Shown one piece after another: positions 22,912 to 28,528 of a stretch of 28,528 nucleotides of DNA (the first letter of the stretch is position 1; the number at the start of each line of letters is the position of its first letter). This DNA is from an uncultured Oscillospiraceae bacterium (GTDB lineage Bacteria > Bacillota > Clostridia > Oscillospirales > Oscillospiraceae). The translations under genes and the position numbers were made by a program. Below the pieces are notes generated by a model that was not told the DNA's origin, made no database searches, and saw nothing but the letters and a program-made list of their open reading frames with translations. The stretch covers positions 1 to 28,528 of the forward strand of contig CAJUPS010000040.1 in assembly GCA_910588045.1 (NCBI GenBank), written 5' to 3'.

Positions 22912-24396
22912 TCACTTCAGGAACTGGAGCACCTTCTCCTCCATGCCCTCCTTCTCGGTCACATCACCAAACCGAGGAACCTTCCCCTTCAGGGCCGCCA
23001 GCCGCACCGGCGCGGCCACGCCGGTGATACCGGCCATCTGCCCGATCCGGTCCACACTGTTTTCAACGGGGGCCTCCCCGATGGAGGAGAGCACACTGTC
23101 GCAGAATTTATACGGACTGGCGGTGGAAACAAAAATCGCGGGCGTCTTGTCGCCGGTCTCATGGCGGTAATCGGTCAGCACCTTGGCCGCCACGGCGGTG
23201 TGGGGATCGATCAGATGTCCATACCGATACATCATCGCGATGGTGGAGGCCGTCTCCTCCTCGCTGCAAAATCCGCCGTAGAACACCTCCTGCATCCTCT
23301 TCTTGATCCCCGGGCTGATCTCGTACCGCCCCGCCTGGGCCAGCTGGTCCATGTACTCCCGCACCAGCTCGTCCTTGCCGCCGCTCATATCAAATAGCAG
23401 CCGCTCCAGGTTGCTGGAGATCAGAATATCCATCGAGGGACTCATGGTGGTGTGGAAGGGGCGGTTCCGGTCGTAGACGCCGGTACGGATGAAATCCGTC
23501 AGAACATCGTTGCAGTTGGACGCACAGATCAGCTTGCCCACCGGCAGGCCCATCCGCTTGGCGTAGTAGCAGGCCAGAATATTCCCGAAATTCCCCGTGG
23601 GCACGCAGAAATTCACCGGCTGCCCCAGCTTGATGGCCTTGGTATTGAGCAAGTCACAGTAGGCGGAGATATAGTAGACCACCTGGGGCAGGATCCGTCC
23701 CCAGTTGATGGAGTTGGCCGAGGAGAGGAAAAAGCCCCGCTGCGCCAGGGTCTCCCGCATGGACTCGTCGGAAAAGATCCGCTTTACGCCGTTCTGCGCA
23801 TCGTCGAAGTTGCCCTTCACGGCGCACACGCCCACGTTGTCCCCCTCCTGGGTGACCATCTGGAGCTTCTGGATCTCGCTGACCCCGTTCTCCGGATAAA
23901 AAACCAGGATCTTCGTCTGCTCCACGCCGGCGAACCCCTCCATGGCCGCCTTGCCCGTGTCCCCGGAGGTGGCCACCAGGATGCAGGCCGTCTTCTTCTC
24001 CCCCGTCAGGCGCAGGCTGGCGGACAGCAGCTGGGGCAGCATTTGCAGCGCCATATCCTTGAAGGCGCTGGTAGGCCCGTGCCACAGCTCCAGACACCAG
24101 GTGTTGTGGTCGATCTGGCGCAGCGGCGCGGCGGCGGGGCCGTCGAACTTCTCAGGGCCGTAGGCCCTGCGGGCAAACTCCTCCAGCTCCTCCGGACGAA
24201 ACTGCTCCAGGAACTTCCCCATGATGTAGGCCGCCCGGTGGGGGTAGGACATCCCCCGCAGGGTCTCCACCTCCAGGGCGCTGAGGCTGGGGAAGCTCAC
24301 GGGGGTGAACAGCCCGCCATCCCGGCTCAGGCCCATGGTGATGGCCTGGGCGGCGCTTCTGCGCAGGGTCTTGTCTCGCGTGCTCAAATATTCCAT
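22912..24396 (-). CDS. thrC: Threonine synthase
   Basis: This PLP-dependent enzyme converts O-phosphohomoserine to threonine and phosphate, the last step of threonine synthesis. The 494-aa protein belongs to the longer (fungal/E. coli-like) threonine synthase class. It has the N-terminal domain YLSTRDK...LSRDGGLFTP, the PLP lysine K113 in SAFKDMALQ, the phosphate-binding VATSGDTGKAA loop, and the SANSINWGRILPQVVYY and PTGNFGNILACYYAKRMG segments. All key motifs look intact. The ATG at 24396 has GGAGG upstream and lies 27 bp after yraN, so it is probably read from the rnhB-yraN unit. No other threonine or aspartate-pathway gene is in the window. Confidence 0.95.
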   Translation of the reverse strand: MEYLSTRDKTLRRSAAQAITMGLSRDGGLFTPVSFPSLSALEVETLRGMSYPHRAAYIMGKFLEQFRPEELEEFARRAYGPEKFDGPAAAPLRQIDHNTWCLELWHGPTSAFKDMALQMLPQLLSASLRLTGEKKTACILVATSGDTGKAAMEGFAGVEQTKILVFYPENGVSEIQKLQMVTQEGDNVGVCAVKGNFDDAQNGVKRIFSDESMRETLAQRGFFLSSANSINWGRILPQVVYYISAYCDLLNTKAIKLGQPVNFCVPTGNFGNILACYYAKRMGLPVGKLICASNCNDVLTDFIRTGVYDRNRPFHTTMSPSMDILISSNLERLLFDMSGGKDELVREYMDQLAQAGRYEISPGIKKRMQEVFYGGFCSEEETASTIAMMYRYGHLIDPHTAVAAKVLTDYRHETGDKTPAIFVSTASPYKFCDSVLSSIGEAPVENSVDRIGQMAGITGVAAPVRLAALKGKVPRFGDVTEKEGMEEKVLQFLK

Positions 24397-24423
24397 ACTG
24401 TTGATCCTCCATAAACGCCCCGG

Positions 24424-24783
24424 TCAGAAGGCGCTGGTGATATAATTGATCTGTCTGCGTCCCCCGGCGTCCGCCGGATAGACCTCCGCCACATCGAACC
24501 GGCAGGGGCAGTCCCGCTCCGTCTGGGCCAGATACCAGGACGCGGCGTCCCGAAGCCGCCTCTGCTTGGCAGGGGTCACCGCCTCCCGGGGGGCCGCGAT
24601 GGCCCGGGGGGAGCGCGTTTTTACCTCCACGAAGCACAGCACCCCCTCCGGCGAGAGGGCGATCAGGTCGATCTCCCCCCAGCGGCAGCGGTATTGCCGC
24701 TCTAAAATCCGGTGTCCGCTGCGCTCCAGCGCCTCCGCCACGGCGTTCTCGCCCCGGTCGCCCCGCTTTTTCCGGTCATCCAT
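24424..24783 (-). CDS. yraN: YraN family (UPF0102) endonuclease-fold protein
   Basis: The 119-aa protein belongs to a conserved family with the restriction-endonuclease-like (Holliday-junction-resolvase-like) fold; the cellular role is not firmly known. The core motif is complete: an N-terminal RGENAVAEALERSGHRILERQ, then GEID (36-39), and FVEVKTR with E53 and K55. This leaves the PD-(D/E)xK-type acidic and lysine residues in place. It overlaps the end of rnhB by eight bases (ATGGATGA), a common rnhB-yraN arrangement that implies translational coupling. Confidence 0.92.
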   Translation of the reverse strand: MDDRKKRGDRGENAVAEALERSGHRILERQYRCRWGEIDLIALSPEGVLCFVEVKTRSPRAIAAPREAVTPAKQRRLRDAASWYLAQTERDCPCRFDVAEVYPADAGGRRQINYITSAF

Positions 24784-25414
24784 GGCGGGCGGCCTCCCAC
24801 TTTTTCAGGAAGGTCCGCCGGTGGACGGGACTGGGGCCGTACCGGTCCAGCATCGCGTAGTGGAGCTTGGTGCCGTAGCCCTTGTGCTGCTCGAAGCGGT
24901 ATTCCGGGTACTGTTCCGCCAGCTCCTCCATGGTCCGGTCCCGGCTCACTTTTGCCAAGATGGAGGCGGCAGCGATGGAAAGACTGCGCCCGTCGCCCTT
25001 GAGCACGGTCTCGTGGGGAGTGACGAGGGCGAACTGTTTTCCCTTATCCCGGTTGCCGTCAATGAGGGCGTAATCCGGGGCGGGGGCGAGCTTGTCGATG
25101 GCCAGCTGCATGGCCTTTATCCGGGCGCTGAGGATGTCGGTATCGTCGATCTCCTCCGGGGAGACGGACGCCACCGCCCATGCGACAGCCGACGCTATGA
25201 TCTCATCAAAAAGCGCATCCCGCCGCTTCGGCGTGACCTGCTTGGAGTCGTTGAGGTACGGCAGCTCCAGCCCCTCCGGGAGGATCACCGCTCCCGCGTA
25301 CACGGGACCCGCCAGTGGCCCGGCCCCCGCCTCGTCGCAGCCGCAGACCAGGGCATAGCCCTTTTGATGCGCGGCCTCCTCCAGCTCCCATGAGGGGCGA
25401 TTTTTTTTGTCCAT
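24776..25414 (-). CDS. rnhB: Ribonuclease HII
   Basis: RNase HII cleaves the RNA strand of RNA/DNA hybrids and removes single ribonucleotides from DNA. The 212-aa protein has the family length and acidic active-site residues D27 and E28 (CDEAGAGPLAGPV), D120 (ALIDGN) and probably D142 (KGDGRSLSIAAASILAKVSRD, the conserved block). The C-terminal HKGYGTKLHYAMLDRYG block is also typical. The start at 25414 has AAAGGAGGGG upstream. It is coupled to yraN by overlap. Its usual neighbour rbgA is one gene further upstream, separated by an acetyltransferase gene. Confidence 0.95.
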   Translation of the reverse strand: MDKKNRPSWELEEAAHQKGYALVCGCDEAGAGPLAGPVYAGAVILPEGLELPYLNDSKQVTPKRRDALFDEIIASAVAWAVASVSPEEIDDTDILSARIKAMQLAIDKLAPAPDYALIDGNRDKGKQFALVTPHETVLKGDGRSLSIAAASILAKVSRDRTMEELAEQYPEYRFEQHKGYGTKLHYAMLDRYGPSPVHRRTFLKKWEAARHG

Positions 25415-25481
25415 TCTGCGTCTCCCCTCCTTTATAAGTCAGGACCCACCGGCAAGCGGCGGATTTGGCGCGCCGCCGCAG

Positions 25482-25506
25482 AAAAAGCGTACTGCCCTTC
25501 TGGCAG
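25482..25506 (-). terminator. Possible weak terminator after the GNAT gene
   Basis: A 5-bp stem (CTGCC/GGCAG, 5-nt loop) is followed on the minus strand by TACGC and TTTTT. It lies in the 107-bp spacer between the acetyltransferase and rnhB. The stem is short, so efficiency is doubtful; a second hairpin with GCGGCGG/CCGCCGC arms follows. Confidence 0.35.
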
Positions 25507-25521
25507 GGTCTTTGCAAAGGG

Positions 25522-25974
25522 TCAAACGATTTCTGTTTTGATGACAGAAAACCCGTTTTTCAAATACATTTTAATCGCTCTCTGGTTCCAATCCGCAACA
25601 TGAAGGATGATCGGGGAAACGTGCTCGCTCTGCATGTGGGAAACAGCAAACCGCAGCAGCGCTTCTCCATGTCCCATCCTCTGCGCACCTTTTTCCACAA
25701 TCAAATCGTCAATTTCGTTTCCATATATGGCAACCGAACCGATGATCTTTCCGTCCATCTCAAGAATATAGATCTTTTCTTTTTTGCACTCCAATTCTTC
25801 CCTGCCAGGGCAGCAATCTATCGGAAATCGCTGCAAGGCTGTCCGCATATCGCGAAAGCATTCCTCGTAGATCCGCTTATACGCATAATAGTCAAAATCG
25901 GAATAGTTTCTTAACCGCAGGTGCGATGCGATATGCCCGCCCTGATATTCCATTGTGTGCGCGACAACCTCCAC
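25522..25974 (-). CDS. GNAT family N-acetyltransferase
   Basis: This is a predicted acetyl-CoA-dependent acetyltransferase of unknown substrate. The 150-aa protein has the GNAT core: central strands YILEMDGKIIGSVAIYG and EIDDLIVEKGAQR, the acetyl-CoA loop RMGHGEALL, strand PIILHVADWNQ and the final MYLKNGFSVIKTE motif. The chosen start is GTG at 25974, with GGAGG nine bases upstream; an ATG seven codons later has poorer spacing. The gene is AT-richer, with AT-ending codons unlike rbgA and rnhB on either side, and it splits a gene pair that is usually adjacent. This suggests a later insertion. Confidence 0.82.
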   Translation of the reverse strand: MEVVAHTMEYQGGHIASHLRLRNYSDFDYYAYKRIYEECFRDMRTALQRFPIDCCPGREELECKKEKIYILEMDGKIIGSVAIYGNEIDDLIVEKGAQRMGHGEALLRFAVSHMQSEHVSPIILHVADWNQRAIKMYLKNGFSVIKTEIV

Positions 25975-26001
25975 TCTTCTGCTCCTCCCCGATTTTCTGA
26001 G

Positions 26002-26886
26002 CTAATCAGGTTGTCCGGGAACAGCAGGCGGCAGCTCCAGCGTAAACCTCCCCAGCTTCCCGCCCCGGAACTCGTCGAGGAGGATACGGGCCATCCGCTC
26101 CGTGTCGATCTCCCCGCCCCGGAGGACAAACCCCCGCTTCCGCCCCGCCTTCACCAGCAGGTCGTACCCGGAATCCTCCTCCGAGACCTCCACCTTGTAC
26201 CGCTCCAGCAGCGCCTGGGGGTAGTGCCGCCCCAGGTAGGCCATCAGCCGGGAGGCCAACTCCTCCTGGTCCACCACCTCGTCCCGCACCGCGCCGGTGC
26301 AGGCCAGCCGGAAGCCCACCTCCGGGTCCTCGAACTTGGGCCACAGCATCCCCGGGGTGTCCAGCACCTCCAGGCTCTGGTCCACGGGGACCCACTGCTT
26401 GGCCCGTGTGACGCCGGGGCGGTCCTCCGCCCTGGCGGTCTTGCGCTTCGCCACCTGATTGATGAAGGTGGATTTCCCCACATTGGGGATGCCCAGGATC
26501 ATCACCCGCAGCATCCGTCCCGCCTGTCCCTTCTCGGCGTAGGCGGCCAGCTTGTCCGCCAGCAGTGAGCGCACGGCGGCGGGAAACCGCCCCACGCCCT
26601 GGCCCTGCTTTGCGTTGGCCTCTAGCACGGCGAAGCCCCTTCCCCGGAAGTACGCCCCCCACGCCTTTGTGGCCGCAGGGTCCGCCAGATCCACCCGGTT
26701 GAGGACGATGAGCCGGGGCTTGCCGCCCGTCAGCTCCTCCACGTCCGGGTTCCGGCTGGAGAGGGGCACCCGGGCGTCCAGGATCTCGCACACGGCGTCC
26801 ATATGCTTGAGCTGCTCGGCGATCATCCGCCGGGTCTTGGTCATGTGGCCCGGATACCACTGGATGTTCATGGCGCTCTCTTCCAT
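26002..26886 (-). CDS. rbgA: Ribosome biogenesis GTPase RbgA (YlqF)
   Basis: RbgA is a circularly permuted GTPase needed for a late step of 50S assembly. The 294-aa protein shows the permuted motif order: G4 NRVD (63-66), then G1 GIPNVGKST (132-140), G2 region around RPGVT, and G3 DTPG (176-179). The N-terminus IQWYPGHMTKT is characteristic of the family, and the C-terminal helical domain (about 200-285) should contact rRNA. The start at 26886 is chosen because CGGAGG stands four to five bases before it; an internal ATG at 26871 and an upstream TTG are alternatives. It begins 15 bp after the lepB stop and is probably cotranscribed with it. Confidence 0.95.
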   Translation of the reverse strand: MEESAMNIQWYPGHMTKTRRMIAEQLKHMDAVCEILDARVPLSSRNPDVEELTGGKPRLIVLNRVDLADPAATKAWGAYFRGRGFAVLEANAKQGQGVGRFPAAVRSLLADKLAAYAEKGQAGRMLRVMILGIPNVGKSTFINQVAKRKTARAEDRPGVTRAKQWVPVDQSLEVLDTPGMLWPKFEDPEVGFRLACTGAVRDEVVDQEELASRLMAYLGRHYPQALLERYKVEVSEEDSGYDLLVKAGRKRGFVLRGGEIDTERMARILLDEFRGGKLGRFTLELPPAVPGQPD

Positions 26887-26900
26887 AGTTCCTCCGGTTC

Positions 26901-27548
26901 TCAATGGATGACGCCCACGCGGCTCCAGTCGCTCTTCCCGGTGTCCGGCGTCTCGCCGGGGGTCAGCAGCAGCAGGGCCTTGCCCTGGAGGTAGCCCACC
27001 TTCACCGGACCGAGCCGGGTGTCCCGGCTGTCCGTGCTGTGGTTGCGGTTGTCCCCCATGACGAAGACCTCGTCCTCCGCCAGCGTCAGGGGGAAGGCGA
27101 CCCCCTCGGGGGTATAGGTGGGCTCCTTGATATAGGGCTCGTCCAGAACCTGGCCGTCCACGTAGACTTCCCCGGTGGAGAAGTCCATATCCACCGTCTG
27201 TCCGCCCACCGCCACGATCCGCTTGACCAGGGTGTCGTCCAGCTCGGCGTTATAGTCGTTGATGACCACCACGTCCCCGGCCTTGAAGCCGCAGAACATC
27301 GCGTTGAGCACCAGGAGCCGGTCCCCGGTGTAGAGCGTATCCTGCATGGACGGCCCGCTGACGCTGATGAGGCGCACGCCGAAGGTGAACAGCAGGATCA
27401 CGCCCACCACCGCCGTCACGACCGCCTGGGCCCAGCAGTACACGGTGCTCTCCAGGCTGTCCTTCTTCTTCTCCGTCTCCCCGGCGGCTCCGGCATCGGC
27501 GAGGATCTCCTCCCCGCCCTGCTCCAGCTCTCTATTTTCTTCCGACAT
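26901..27548 (-). CDS. lepB: Type I signal peptidase
   Basis: This membrane-bound peptidase removes signal peptides from exported proteins such as the beta-helix protein in this window. The 215-aa protein has an acidic cytoplasmic N-terminus (1-35), one membrane segment (about 38-60) and the catalytic domain outside: Ser67 in SGPSM, Lys109 in LVKRIVAVGG, and the GDNRNHSTDSR box E motif. It is the single-TM Gram-positive type and all active-site parts are intact. The ATG at 27548 follows AAGGAG. It has its own extended -10 promoter and leads rbgA and the following genes. Confidence 0.95.
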   Translation of the reverse strand: MSEENRELEQGGEEILADAGAAGETEKKKDSLESTVYCWAQAVVTAVVGVILLFTFGVRLISVSGPSMQDTLYTGDRLLVLNAMFCGFKAGDVVVINDYNAELDDTLVKRIVAVGGQTVDMDFSTGEVYVDGQVLDEPYIKEPTYTPEGVAFPLTLAEDEVFVMGDNRNHSTDSRDTRLGPVKVGYLQGKALLLLTPGETPDTGKSDWSRVGVIH

Positions 27549-27581
27549 CGCGGTTCACTCCTTAATATACAAGATGACTAC

Positions 27582-27590
27582 ATTATAGCA
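27582..27590 (-). promoter_or_regulatory. Extended -10 promoter of lepB-rbgA
   Basis: TGCTATAAT on the minus strand (perfect TATAAT at 27582-27587 with a TGN extension), 33 bp before the lepB start. The -35 is weak (TTCCGC at 16 bp). Confidence 0.65.
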
Positions 27591-27641
27591 TAGCACAAAT
27601 GCTGCGGAATTACAACCAACAAGTTTATTGCAAAGTGCATG

Positions 27642-27677
27642 AAAAGAGAGGCGGGCGCAGGCGTCCGTCTCTCTTTT
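27642..27677. terminator. Terminator after fakA
   Basis: A long stem (AAAAGAGAG... with ...CTCTCTTTT, loop near 27659) flanked by A- and T-runs on both sides. In plus-strand RNA two positions pair as G-U; in minus-strand RNA, the direction of fakA, they are A-C mismatches, though a 9-bp outer stem plus T-run remains. Confidence 0.75.
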
Positions 27678-27725
27678 TGTGCTGGTTTTCCGGGGTTGAC
27701 CCCCGCATTTCCCGGTTTCCCCCGG

Positions 27726-28528
27726 TTATTCAATACTGATAATATAGTAGTACACCGGCTGGCCCCCCGGCAGGACGGACAGCTCCGCATCCGGGCAGCG
27801 CTGGGCGAAGATGGCCTCCGCCTCCCCGGCCTGCTCCTCGGTGACGTCCTCGCCATAGAACAGGGTGACGAACTCCGCCCCCTTCTCCGCGGCCTTCTCG
27901 GCCAGCTTCTCCAGCATGATGCGGATGTCCTGGTTGGTGCCGAACAGCTTCCCATCCAGCAGGGAGAGGTAGTCCCCCTCGTTGATAGCGAAGCCGTCGA
28001 AGTCACTGTTCCGGGCGGCATAGGTGATCTGCGCCGTGGCCACGTTCCGGACGGCCCCCGTCATCGCCTCCAACAGCGCCTGGGGCTCCAGCTCCGTATC
28101 CACGCTCATCATGGCGGCCACCCCCTGGGGAACGGTCTCGGTGGGAACCACCACCACCTCCCGGGAGGCCAGGCCCACGCACTGCTGGGCAGCCATAATG
28201 ATGTTCTTGTTGTTGGGCAGGACGAACACCGTCTCCGCAGGGACCTTCTCGATCTCCCGCAGGATGCTCTCGGTGGAGGGGTTCATGGTCTGTCCGCCGT
28301 TGATCACGCCGTCCACGCCCAGGTCCCGGAACACCTCGCTGAGTCCCTCCCCGGCACAGACGGACAAAAAGCCGTAGCGCTTCTCCGGGGCAGCGGGAGC
28401 GGCCGGGGCGGCGGGAGCGCTCTCCAGCTCCTCCTCCACCTCCTCCAGGTCGTCCACGCTCTGGGCCTTCTTCCCGGCGGCCACGTCCTCGGCCTGGGTG
28501 CGCATGTTCTCGATCTTGGCCAGCTCCA
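27726..28528 (-). CDS. fakA: Fatty acid kinase subunit FakA (YloV/DhaL-type), C-terminal part
   Basis: FakA phosphorylates fatty acids held by FakB so that they can enter phospholipid synthesis. Only the last ~267 codons are in the window; the 5' end, with the DhaL ATP-binding domain, lies beyond 28528. The visible part starts in the LAKIENMR linker typical of the family, passes a low-complexity acidic Ala/Pro stretch (EEVEEELESAPAAPAAPAAP), and continues into the DAK1-like FakB-binding domain. Conserved blocks are GFLSVCAGEGLSEVFRDLG, DGVINGGQTMNPST, FVLPNNKNIIMAAQQ, VVVPTETVPQGVAAM, and the C-terminal EFVTLFYGEDVTEEQA, ending in YYYIISIE. An ATG at 28505 is internal and is not the true start. 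A terminator follows at 27642-27677. Confidence 0.9.
   Translation of the reverse strand, partial: ELAKIENMRTQAEDVAAGKKAQSVDDLEEVEEELESAPAAPAAPAAPEKRYGFLSVCAGEGLSEVFRDLGVDGVINGGQTMNPSTESILREIEKVPAETVFVLPNNKNIIMAAQQCVGLASREVVVVPTETVPQGVAAMMSVDTELEPQALLEAMTGAVRNVATAQITYAARNSDFDGFAINEGDYLSLLDGKLFGTNQDIRIMLEKLAEKAAEKGAEFVTLFYGEDVTEEQAGEAEAIFAQRCPDAELSVLPGGQPVYYYIISIE

Noticed and set aside
25415..25521. Independent promoter for rnhB
   Set aside because: A TATAAA lies near 25433 on the minus strand, but the nearest TTGCCG is only 13 bp away, too close for a sigma-A promoter.
28503..28528. The ATG at 28505 as the start of the last gene
   Set aside because: The frame stays open to the window edge and encodes the conserved LAKIENMR linker, so the gene is truncated by the window rather than starting there.

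Overview
The window looks like chromosomal DNA from a GC-rich, spore-forming member of the Clostridia. The best fit is an Oscillospiraceae-type gut anaerobe (Flavonifractor/Oscillibacter/Lawsonibacter-like); this is inferred from gene content, strong GGAGG ribosome binding sites, GC-rich codon use and palindrome-rich spacers, not from a database match. I see no rRNA, tRNA, CRISPR array, transposase or phage gene.

Layout. (1) 1-6200: a secreted beta-helix protein with a degenerate SLH-like C-terminus; convergent to it a uracil permease (uraA) with an attenuator-like leader; a G5/3D-domain cell-wall protein behind a clear promoter with TGTAAC repeats upstream; and a cwlJ-gerQ spore-germination pair ending in a perfect 15-bp terminator. 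(2) 6200-7961: a TSUP anion exporter divergent from rsmA/ksgA. (3) 7975-13723: two regulator-plus-effector pairs set tail to tail. One is a BlaI repressor with an M56 (BlaR1-like) membrane metalloprotease, behind a promoter overlapped by a perfect 17-bp inverted repeat. The other is an XRE regulator with a coupled ABC exporter. (4) 13776-20990: a protein quality-control and ribosome-assembly cluster on the minus strand, tig-clpP-clpX-lon-engB, with a GNAT acetyltransferase joined by an ATGA stop/start overlap. (5) 21002-22904: a metallophosphoesterase, then a small AT-rich module (XRE repressor divergent from a DUF6809-like protein, with a symmetric operator between them) flanked on both sides by arrays of short palindromes. 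(6) 22912-28528: a minus-strand run fakA (partial) / lepB-rbgA-GNAT-rnhB-yraN-thrC, in which a visibly AT-richer GNAT gene separates the usually adjacent rbgA and rnhB.

How the genes work together. Most of the window is housekeeping: nascent-chain folding and proteolysis, ribosome assembly GTPases, 16S rRNA methylation, protein secretion, RNA/DNA hybrid removal and threonine synthesis. The accessory interest lies in local regulatory architecture: the BlaI operators, the divergent XRE switch, the TGTAAC cluster before the 3D-domain gene and the uraA leader. I found no convincing wholly new enzymatic system. The best candidates for something undescribed are the XRE/DUF6809 mini-module and the ligand-sensing ectodomain of the M56 protein.
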